NCBI GenBank assembly: GCA_018399515.1
Contig: JAGYOB010000385.1
Coordinates: forward strand, 1-7,876
DNA from: Candidatus Nanopelagicales bacterium
GTDB lineage: Bacteria; Actinomycetota; Actinomycetes; S36-B12
Direction: 5' to 3'
Length of the DNA stretch: 7,876 nucleotides
This document shows positions 1 through 5,355 of this stretch, piece after piece. Under the pieces are notes generated by a model that did no database searches, had not been told where the DNA came from, and was given only the letters and a program-made list of their open reading frames with translations. Made by a program: the position numbers and the translations under genes. Position 1 is the first letter of the stretch. Each line of letters starts with the position of its first letter.

Positions 1-641
1 CCGAACGCTTCCGTCAGGCTTTCGAGAAGGCCGCCATCGACGGGGCGACGGCGGTGGTGTGCGCGACGTTATCGGCCCGGATGTCGGCGACGTATGAATC
101 CGCCTGGTTGGCCGCGCGCGAGGTTGGGATCGATGTTCGTGTGGTCGATTCGCAGACGGTGGCGATGGGATTGGGTTTCGCGGTCCTCGCCGGTGAGCGG
201 GCATCGCGCGAGGGTGCGGGGGTCGATGAGGTCGAAGCGATCGTGCGCCGCCGCGGTGAGTCGGCTACCGCGTTGTTCTACGTCAATACGTTGGAGTATC
301 TGCGTCGCTCTGGACGCATCGGTTCGGCACGCGCCATGGTCGGGCAGGCGCTGAAGGTCAAGCCGATCCTCGCGGTTCGCGACGGGGAGGTAGCGCCGCT
401 GGAACGGGTGCGCACCTCGGCGAAGGCGATCGCGCGTATGGCCGAACTTGCCGCCGCAGCGGTCACCGGCCCTGTGGAGATCGCCGTGCAGCACCTCGAC
501 GCCGAAGAACGGGCGAGCGAACTCGCCGGCGAACTGCACCGTCGGCTACCGGGCACATCGATCGTGCAGTGCCCGATCGGTGCGGTGGTTGCCGCGCATA
601 CCGGCCCCGGCATCGTCGCCGTCGTCGTTTCTCCGGTGTGA
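1..641 (+). CDS. DegV family protein (fatty-acid binding), 5'-truncated by window edge
   Basis: The open frame enters at base 3 and gives 212 residues before the TGA at 639-641. The first GTG in frame (54) is not the real start, because clear family sequence (ERFRQAFEKAAIDGATAVV) precedes it. DegV/EDD-fold proteins bind a fatty acid and, in Firmicutes, act as FakB, presenting it to the kinase FakA; here the partner is unknown. Family landmarks visible are the ligand-loop segment ATLSARMSATYESA (normally S-S-x-L-S-G-T-Y), VVDSQTVAMGLGF, and the hallmark NTLEYLRRSGRIG, followed by the ALKVKPIL and ERVRTSAKAIARM segments. Complete members are about 280-300 residues, so roughly 70-80 N-terminal residues, including the first ligand-binding serine motif, lie outside the window. 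The conserved Gly of the SGTY motif is Ala here. Family assignment is firm; the lipid ligand and role are inferred from the family. Confidence 0.92.
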   Translation, partial: ERFRQAFEKAAIDGATAVVCATLSARMSATYESAWLAAREVGIDVRVVDSQTVAMGLGFAVLAGERASREGAGVDEVEAIVRRRGESATALFYVNTLEYLRRSGRIGSARAMVGQALKVKPILAVRDGEVAPLERVRTSAKAIARMAELAAAAVTGPVEIAVQHLDAEERASELAGELHRRLPGTSIVQCPIGAVVAAHTGPGIVAVVVSPV

Positions 642-650
642 TGATCGGGA

Positions 651-679
651 TCACCAGCACCCCATTCACCAGCACCCCA
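651..679. repeat. Two tandem copies of a 14-base unit (15-base period) after degV
   Basis: The unit tcaccagcacccca occurs at 651-664 and again, identical, at 666-679, separated by one T. It begins ten bases after the degV stop codon. No function is evident. It may be a small slippage duplication or a paired protein-binding site in the degV-comEA gap. Confidence 0.75.
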
Positions 680-700
680 CCTGTGAGGGCTATGCACAGG
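680..700 (+). terminator. Candidate hairpin downstream of degV (weak, no U tract)
   Basis: The arms cctgtg (680-685) and cacagg (695-700) can pair across a 9-base loop. An alternative outer pairing is ccacctg (677-683) with caggtgg (726-732), enclosing a gggg/cccc stem (712-715 with 723-726). It lies 39 bases after the degV stop and before the proposed comEA promoter, where a terminator would be expected. No T run follows, so this could be a U-less actinobacterial terminator or chance pairing in G+C-rich DNA. Confidence 0.25.
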
Positions 701-765
701 GTCTGGCCGACGGGGCTGTCATCCCCAGGTGGCGGAGAAACACACGGATCGTGGTGATGCGCCCC

Positions 766-771
766 TAGCGT
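766..771 (+). promoter_or_regulatory. Candidate -10 element for leaderless comEA
   Basis: TAGCGT matches the actinobacterial -10 pattern TAnnnT and ends seven bases before the GTG at 779, so transcription would begin at or next to the start codon. No Shine-Dalgarno sequence precedes the GTG, which fits a leaderless transcript. No convincing -35 hexamer is seen at the expected spacing; a short palindrome cacg-gat-cgtg lies at 743-753. Confidence 0.35.
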
Positions 772-778
772 CGCCGGC

Positions 779-1459
779 GTGTCCAACGGTCTGGAGCGAA
801 ATCGGCACGCGGCCCCTCGTGCTGGGCCGCCGCTGTGGCGCAGGTGGACACCGGGAGCCGCTCGTGCGGTCGCGGTGGTATTACTCGCCGTGCTCGCGGT
901 CGTGATCTGGTGGTGGTGGCACGGACGTCCGCGTTCGGTCGATGTGGTGCAATCCGCGACCGCGTCGGAAGTAACGCACTCGGACGACACTGGTGCGAAT
1001 ATCTCGGCATCGGATCGCCGTCCTGGCGATCGCAGCGAGATGGTGACCGTTCATGTCATTGGTCGAGTGCGGGAGCCAGGAATCGTGCAGGTCCCTGAAG
1101 GCTCTCGGGTGGCCGATGCCGTTGCGGCAGCGGGGGGTTTGCGGGATCGCCGAGCGGGCCTCAGCATCAACCTGGCCCGTGTGGTCGTCGATGGTGAGCA
1201 GATCGACGTGCGTCGTCAGGCTCGGCCGGGGCAGGCTGTCGATTCCTCACCCGCGGACTCCGCCGGTGGTGTGATAAATCTCAACACGGCGAGCGCAACA
1301 ACTCTGGAGACCCTGCCCGGTATCGGCCCGGTACTGGCAGGGCGAATCGTGGCATGGCGCGATGCCAACGGTCGGTTTCCTAGCGTTGAGGTCCTCGGTG
1401 AAGTATCCGGAATCGGCCCGGCCCTGCTGTCTCGACTCGAGGGGCTGGTCACGGTGTGA
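779..1459 (+). CDS. comEA: ComEA family DNA-uptake receptor (SLBB + helix-hairpin-helix)
   Basis: This 226-residue protein is the membrane-anchored receptor that binds incoming double-stranded DNA outside the cytoplasmic membrane and hands it to ComEC during natural transformation. A basic N terminus is followed by a single membrane anchor at about residues 26-47, ending in four consecutive Trp (44-47). A polar linker follows. An SLBB-type domain spans about 88-145 (MVTVHVIGRVREPGIVQVPEG). A ComEA-type helix-hairpin-helix domain occupies 165-226, with INLNTASATTLETLPGIGP at 166-184 and the second hairpin SGIGPALL at 210-217. Length and order are typical of the family. The GTG at 779 is chosen because an in-frame TGA lies at 755-757 and the anchor sits close behind it; there is no evident ribosome binding site. 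Its last four bases overlap comEC, indicating translational coupling. Whether the organism is actually competent is not shown by the sequence. Confidence 0.93.
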   Translation: MSNGLERNRHAAPRAGPPLWRRWTPGAARAVAVVLLAVLAVVIWWWWHGRPRSVDVVQSATASEVTHSDDTGANISASDRRPGDRSEMVTVHVIGRVREPGIVQVPEGSRVADAVAAAGGLRDRRAGLSINLARVVVDGEQIDVRRQARPGQAVDSSPADSAGGVINLNTASATTLETLPGIGPVLAGRIVAWRDANGRFPSVEVLGEVSGIGPALLSRLEGLVTV

Positions 1460-3864
1460 GCGGCTCAATCAGCAGCCGATCCGATTCGTGGGCGGTGCCA
1501 TCGCAGTTAGATCTGCGGTTGGTGCCGGCCGCCATAGGGTGCTGGGCGGTCTGCCTGCTGGCCTGGTGGACGCCGGTGAGCCTGACCTGGATGGCGGTCA
1601 TCGCAGGTGGCTGCATGGCTGCATCGGTCATGGTGTTGGTGGTGGGCCGGGCGAACCACACGACGGTGCACTGGGGTTGGTGGATCACAATCCTGGCGAT
1701 GTCGGTCTGCGCGATATCGGTCAGCATTTCGGCAGCACCTCATCGCTCCGGTCCACTCGTTGATGCGGCCCTCGACGGTGTCATCGTCCGAGCCGAGGTG
1801 ACAACCCAGGAAGAAGTGCAAGTCAGTGATGCCGGAAGAGGAGGGGCGGTAGGAGGTCCGCCGCGATACAGCGTGAGTTCCCATCTGCATGCCTTGGAAT
1901 CCAGGCTTGGTACGTGGACAGTCAGTGCTCCGGTTGTCCTTCGACTTCTGCCAGATGATTCCGATATCGCACCCGGAAGTCGCATCACGGTTCGCGCCCG
2001 GGTGAGTATGGCGGATTACACCGCACAGTCGGCAGCGGTACTCCGTGCCCTCAGTCCGGTTCAGGTGGATCACCAGCCATCCATCCTCGCTCGTGCTGTC
2101 CACACTGTGCGAGTCGGTCTTCGGGAGTCGGTTGAGGGCACGCCACCAGATGCGGGCGCACTGGTGCTGGGGCTCACGATCGGTGACGAATCGACGCAGC
2201 CGGATGGACTCCCAGAAGCGATGCGCATTTCGGGGTTGGCGCATTTGACCGCCGTATCAGGAGGCAATGTTGCGATCGTATTAGGTGTCGTCATCATCAT
2301 CGGCCGGTTGCTGGCGGTCGGTATCACGTGGCAGACAGCGATCGGGGCCCTGGTTCTGGGCGCCTATGTACTGGTCGTAGGCCCGGACCCTTCTGTTCTG
2401 CGTGCTGCAGGAATGGGCACGGTCACGGTCATCGCACTCATTGTGGGTGGCCCTCGTCGGGGATTATCTGCGCTGTGCGCCACGATCGTTGTGCTCGTGA
2501 TCTTGTCGCCCACTCTGGCAGTTTCCTTGGGCTTCTCACTTTCTGTCGCGGCGACGGCAGGGTTACTCGTCGTTGCGCCATTCCTGCGTCGTGGAATCCG
2601 TCAAGGGCTTATCTGGATACGGTTGCCCGATCGAGTTCGTGAGGCGCTCGCCGATGCCATCGCGTTGACGATGGCCGCACAAATCACCACCGCTCCGATT
2701 CTCGCCTCACTTGGTCGGGGCTTGAGTCTGGTTTCGGTCCCGGCCAATGTTCTGGCCGCACCAGTTGTAGCTCCGATCACCGTTTTAGGTGTCTTCGCCG
2801 CGGCCACCGCCCCCCTGCTGCCCCCGTTGGCCGCCGTCTTGGCCCACATCGCGGCGCCCTTTGCCGCGTGGATCGCCTGGTTGGCTCGAACATTCTCGAG
2901 CCTGAGCGTGGCCACACTCTCTTGGCCCGGGGGATTGATCGGCGCGCTCAGCGCCATCGTCACCCTGCTGAGCATCACTGCTGTCGTCGTGATCGGTCGG
3001 GCCCGCCGGTGGCCGCTGCGCACACTGGCGGCTGCGCTGATCGCGGTCTCGGCGGTGATCTGGTTGAAGCCGCCCGACCGCGCTGGATGGCCACCCGCGG
3101 GGTGGATCGCGGTGGTCTGCGACGTCGGGCAGGGGGATGCCATGGTCATCGCTACCGGGGAACACCGCGCCCTCGTGGTCGATGCGGGACCCGATCCTGC
3201 ATTGGTCGACTCGTGCCTGGCCGATCTGGGGGTGCGACACGTCGACGCCCTGGTGTTGACGCATTTCCACGCCGACCATGTCGGAGGTGTTCGTGGGGTG
3301 GGATCTGGGCGGAGCGTTGATCGCATCCTGGTTTCCCCGCTCGCCGAACCGCAGGAACAGGCGGAGCAAGTGCAAGCTTGGGCACGTGAGGCGGGAATCG
3401 TCGTGGAACCTGTCTGGGCTGGTGAATCCGGCCGCCTCGGCATCGCCGATCAGACGGTGAGTTGGCAGATCCTGTGGCCGGAGCGCATCATCGCGGTGGA
3501 GTCCATGCCGAACAACGCCAGTGTTGTTCTCGATGTGACGGTGTCCGGTGTTCGGCTACTTCTCCTCGGGGACGTGGAGCCTGCCGCGCAGGTCGCCCTG
3601 CGAGCAGCGCGGGAATCGACATCGTTTGACGTGGTGAAGGTTGCTCATCACGGCTCCATATACCAAGACCCTCGGTTGGCGGCGTGGAGCGCGGGACGTA
3701 TCGCGATTATCAGCGTGGGAACGGATAACAGGTACGGGCATCCAGCACCTGAGACCATCGCGGCTTGGCAGTCGGTAGCGGCCCGCATCATGCGAACGGA
3801 TGAACACGGTGACGTGGCGATCGTGACCGATGATGGCACGCTCGGTGTCGTCACCCGTCGTTGA
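1456..3864 (+). CDS. comEC: ComEC/Rec2 family DNA uptake channel with metallo-beta-lactamase domain
   Basis: This is an 802-residue polytopic membrane protein, the channel that takes single-stranded DNA across the cytoplasmic membrane. N-terminal membrane helices cover about residues 22-90. A soluble region resembling the DUF4131/OB part follows (about 95-200). The Competence domain starts near 236 with GLTIGDES (239-246), LTAVSGGNVA (264-273) and GPDPSVLRA (309-317), with further helices to about residue 540. The C-terminal metallo-beta-lactamase domain has DVGQGD (556-561), VDAG (575-578), the metal motif HFHADH (603-608), LGDVE with Asp706, AHHGS (His731, His732) and GHP (His762). All expected metal-ligand positions look intact, so nuclease activity on the incoming or non-transported strand is plausible. 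The start GTG overlaps the comEA stop as GTGA, with only a weak GAGGGG at 1439-1444 upstream, so translation probably depends on coupling to comEA. Length is normal and no frameshift is seen. Confidence 0.95.
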   Translation: MSGSISSRSDSWAVPSQLDLRLVPAAIGCWAVCLLAWWTPVSLTWMAVIAGGCMAASVMVLVVGRANHTTVHWGWWITILAMSVCAISVSISAAPHRSGPLVDAALDGVIVRAEVTTQEEVQVSDAGRGGAVGGPPRYSVSSHLHALESRLGTWTVSAPVVLRLLPDDSDIAPGSRITVRARVSMADYTAQSAAVLRALSPVQVDHQPSILARAVHTVRVGLRESVEGTPPDAGALVLGLTIGDESTQPDGLPEAMRISGLAHLTAVSGGNVAIVLGVVIIIGRLLAVGITWQTAIGALVLGAYVLVVGPDPSVLRAAGMGTVTVIALIVGGPRRGLSALCATIVVLVILSPTLAVSLGFSLSVAATAGLLVVAPFLRRGIRQGLIWIRLPDRVREALADAIALTMAAQITTAPILASLGRGLSLVSVPANVLAAPVVAPITVLGVFAAATAPLLPPLAAVLAHIAAPFAAWIAWLARTFSSLSVATLSWPGGLIGALSAIVTLLSITAVVVIGRARRWPLRTLAAALIAVSAVIWLKPPDRAGWPPAGWIAVVCDVGQGDAMVIATGEHRALVVDAGPDPALVDSCLADLGVRHVDALVLTHFHADHVGGVRGVGSGRSVDRILVSPLAEPQEQAEQVQAWAREAGIVVEPVWAGESGRLGIADQTVSWQILWPERIIAVESMPNNASVVLDVTVSGVRLLLLGDVEPAAQVALRAARESTSFDVVKVAHHGSIYQDPRLAAWSAGRIAIISVGTDNRYGHPAPETIAAWQSVAARIMRTDEHGDVAIVTDDGTLGVVTRR

Positions 3865-3893
3865 TCGGACCCCCGTCTTGCCGGCGAGCATGG

Positions 3894-3899
3894 CATGCT
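3894..3899 (+). promoter_or_regulatory. Candidate -10 element for leaderless holA
   Basis: CATGCT has A and T at the two best-conserved positions of the TAnnnT pattern and ends six bases before the ATG at 3906, the spacing expected if the transcript begins at the start codon. No Shine-Dalgarno sequence precedes this ATG. No good -35 hexamer is visible. holA could equally be reached by read-through from comEC, 41 bases upstream. Confidence 0.3.
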
Positions 3900-3905
3900 G
3901 CGTGT

Positions 3906-4913
3906 ATGGCCCCTGCTTCGCCCGTGCCGCCCCCGGTGACGTTGATTGTGGGGCCCGAGGCAGTCCTGGTCGATCGGGCGGTGGCCGAGATCGTGGCCGC
4001 CGCACGTATACACGATGCCAGTGCCGAACGTCGCGTCATCGATGGCGCTGGCGATGATGCGGCAGGTGATCTTGCCGAGGCTGTTGCACCCACCCTGTTC
4101 GGAGACGGGGCCATCGTGGTCATCGAAGCGGGTGAATCACTCGACGAGCGTGCGGTGGCGATCTTGACCGACTTGATCGCTGCGCCCGTCGAGGGTGTGG
4201 CTGTCGTCGTCGTCCATGAGGGCAAGGGCAATAAGGGTAAGAAGATCCTCACGGCACTGCGCGGGGCAGGCGCACCGGAGGTGGCGTGCCCGGCGCTGCG
4301 TAAGGGACGCGACACGATCGCGTTCTTGACCAACGAGGTCCGCCGACACGGCCGCAAGGCGACCTCTGATGCCCTTCGTGTGCTCTACGACGCGGTGGGC
4401 CACGATCCGAGGGCGCTCGCCGGTGCCATTGACCAACTGTGTGCTGATGTCGAGGCGGATCCCATCGATGAGGTGGTCGTGCGACGCTACTTCGTCGGGG
4501 TAGCCGACGTCGCGGGATATCAGGTCGCGGATGCGGTGTGGGAACGGCGCACCGCCCAGGCGCTGGGGGATCTGCGCTGGGTGGTGCAGACACAGGGAAG
4601 GTCCTCGGTGGGCCCCTCGGTGACCGCCGCGCTTGGTAGCGGACTGCGGGCGGTGGCACGGGTCCAGGGGATGCCGCGGGGGATGTCGGATGCTGCGATC
4701 GCCGGTGAGATCGGGATGCCGCCGTGGAAGGTGAAGGTGGCGACCGCTCAGGGGCGCCGGTGGCGACCGGATCGGCTAGCCGCGGCGACGGTGCGCCTGG
4801 CCGGCTTGGATGTCGCGATGAAGGGTGGTCTGCGCGGAGCTGCGTTGGATTCCGAGCAGAAACTCGCCGCCCTCGAACGCTTCGTCCTCGACGCCTCCGA
4901 CAACCCCACCTAA
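3906..4913 (+). CDS. holA: DNA polymerase III delta subunit
   Basis: This is a 335-residue clamp-loader subunit that opens the beta sliding clamp during replication. The N-terminal AAA+-like domain lacks a P-loop, as normal for delta, and starts with VTLIVGPEAVLVDRAV (11-26). The TLFG segment with Leu64-Phe65 sits where the clamp-opening hydrophobic wedge of delta is expected, followed by strand AIVVIE. A second domain (about 135-205) contains FLTNEVRRHGRKA and DPRALAGAIDQL. The C-terminal collar domain (about 210-335) has the conserved MPPWKVKVA and LAGLDVAMKGG (Lys306) segments. The family is usually about 320-345 residues. The ATG at 3906 is preferred over the more upstream TTG at 3861, which overlaps the comEC stop and adds 15 residues without family character. 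The 41-base spacing from comEC would allow co-transcription. The gene converges on rpsT with a 31-base gap. Confidence 0.93.
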   Translation: MAPASPVPPPVTLIVGPEAVLVDRAVAEIVAAARIHDASAERRVIDGAGDDAAGDLAEAVAPTLFGDGAIVVIEAGESLDERAVAILTDLIAAPVEGVAVVVVHEGKGNKGKKILTALRGAGAPEVACPALRKGRDTIAFLTNEVRRHGRKATSDALRVLYDAVGHDPRALAGAIDQLCADVEADPIDEVVVRRYFVGVADVAGYQVADAVWERRTAQALGDLRWVVQTQGRSSVGPSVTAALGSGLRAVARVQGMPRGMSDAAIAGEIGMPPWKVKVATAQGRRWRPDRLAAATVRLAGLDVAMKGGLRGAALDSEQKLAALERFVLDASDNPT

Positions 4914-4944
4914 CCCGCAACCGTCTGAGGCGACAGGGGGGGAG

Positions 4945-5205
4945 TTAGAGGGAGGCGGCGCGGGCGTCGATGGCCGACTTGCGGTTGGCCGCCTGGTTCT
5001 TGTGGATGACGCCCTTGCTGGCGGCCCGGTCGAGTTTGCGACCGACCTCGCGAGCGAGTTCCTTGGCCTTCTGGACCTCACCGGCGTCGGCGGCCTCGCG
5101 GAACTTGCGAATGGCGGACTTCAACGACGTCCGGACAGCCTTATTGCGGTCATGCGCCTTCGCGTTAGTCAGATTGCGCTTGATCTGGCTCTTGATGTTC
5201 GCCAC
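4945..5205 (-). CDS. rpsT: 30S ribosomal protein S20
   Basis: The product is 86 residues, starting MANIKSQIKRNLTNAKAHDRNKAVRTS, the diagnostic S20 N terminus. It is rich in Lys, Arg and Ala and predicted to be almost wholly helical. S20 is a primary 16S rRNA-binding protein near the base of the 30S body. Conserved blocks include LKSAIRKFREA and the C-terminal GVIHKNQAANRKSAI. Length matches the family. The start is GTG (complement of 5203-5205), fixed by the universal MANIKSQ and by a GGAAGG ribosome binding site ten bases upstream. The gene stands alone on the minus strand, convergent with holA and divergent from lepA; this isolated placement is common for rpsT. A candidate promoter and leader hairpin lie in the 150-base divergent region. 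S20 is autoregulated in E. coli; whether that applies here is unknown. Confidence 0.98.
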   Translation of the reverse strand: MANIKSQIKRNLTNAKAHDRNKAVRTSLKSAIRKFREAADAGEVQKAKELAREVGRKLDRAASKGVIHKNQAANRKSAIDARAASL

Positions 5206-5215
5206 TGCTGTGTCG

Positions 5216-5221
5216 CCTTCC
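5216..5221 (-). promoter_or_regulatory. Ribosome binding site of rpsT
   Basis: Read on the minus strand the sequence is GGAAGG, a good match to AGGAGG, ten bases before the GTG start. It supports the GTG codon at 5205-5203 as the start of S20. Confidence 0.65.
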
Positions 5222-5236
5222 GGTGTCCTTGATTGC

Positions 5237-5265
5237 GCCCTGTCGGGGTGACCCGCCGTTAGGGC
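5237..5265 (-). other. Leader hairpin in the rpsT 5' UTR
   Basis: In the minus-strand transcript the arms GCCCT (complement of 5265-5261) and AGGGC (complement of 5241-5237) pair around an inner GGG/CCC stem (plus-strand 5252-5254 with 5246-5248) that has a three-base loop. It would lie at the very 5' end of the leader if the -10 element at 5274-5279 is used, about 30 bases before the start codon. It could stabilise the mRNA or serve S20 feedback control; both are inference. Confidence 0.35.
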
Positions 5266-5273
5266 CGCCCATC

Positions 5274-5279
5274 AGGATA
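5274..5279 (-). promoter_or_regulatory. Candidate -10 element of the rpsT promoter
   Basis: Read on the minus strand the hexamer is TATCCT, fitting TAnnnT well. Transcription would start near 5267 and give a leader of about 62 bases. The region 17-18 bases upstream (GTCGAG) is only a poor -35 match. Confidence 0.45.
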
Positions 5280-5311
5280 GCGTGCCCGGCCCCCCGGCTC
5301 GACCCGCAGGG

Positions 5312-5333
5312 CCCGATCGGAAGCCCGGTCGGG
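5312..5333 (+). repeat. Strong inverted repeat 23 bases before lepA
   Basis: The arms cccgatcgg (5312-5320) and ccggtcggg (5325-5333) give nine consecutive base pairs in plus-strand RNA (one G-U) around a four-base loop aagc. No T run follows. If lepA is leaderless, this falls at about -44 to -23 and would act as DNA, for example as an operator. If transcription starts further upstream, it is an mRNA leader hairpin. Confidence 0.6.
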
Positions 5334-5343
5334 GAACACGTGC

Positions 5344-5349
5344 GACGAT
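5344..5349 (+). promoter_or_regulatory. Candidate -10 element for leaderless lepA
   Basis: GACGAT keeps the A and final T of TAnnnT and ends six bases before the GTG at 5356. No Shine-Dalgarno sequence lies in the usual window before that GTG. The -35 region is not recognisable. The first T of the consensus is missing, so support is modest. Confidence 0.28.
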
Positions 5350-5355
5350 AGCGGC

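Noticed and set aside
743..753. cacg-gat-cgtg palindrome before comEA as an operator
   Set aside because: Four-base arms are too short to separate from chance in this sequence; kept only as a remark under the comEA promoter.
2601..3443. Long minus-strand open frame of 280 codons opposite comEC
   Set aside because: Low-complexity Arg, Ser, Thr and Ala composition typical of antisense frames in G+C-rich genes; no domain and no ribosome binding site. The plus strand encodes an intact ComEC here.
3861..3905. TTG at 3861 as an alternative holA start
   Set aside because: It would overlap the comEC stop but adds 15 residues (rich in Cys, Arg and Trp) with no family match. The ATG at 3906 directly precedes typical delta-subunit sequence.
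4892..4932. CGCCTC (4892-4897) and GAGGCG (4927-4932) as a terminator across the holA stop
   Set aside because: The six-base arms are separated by 29 bases and no T run follows on either strand, so a functional terminator is unlikely.
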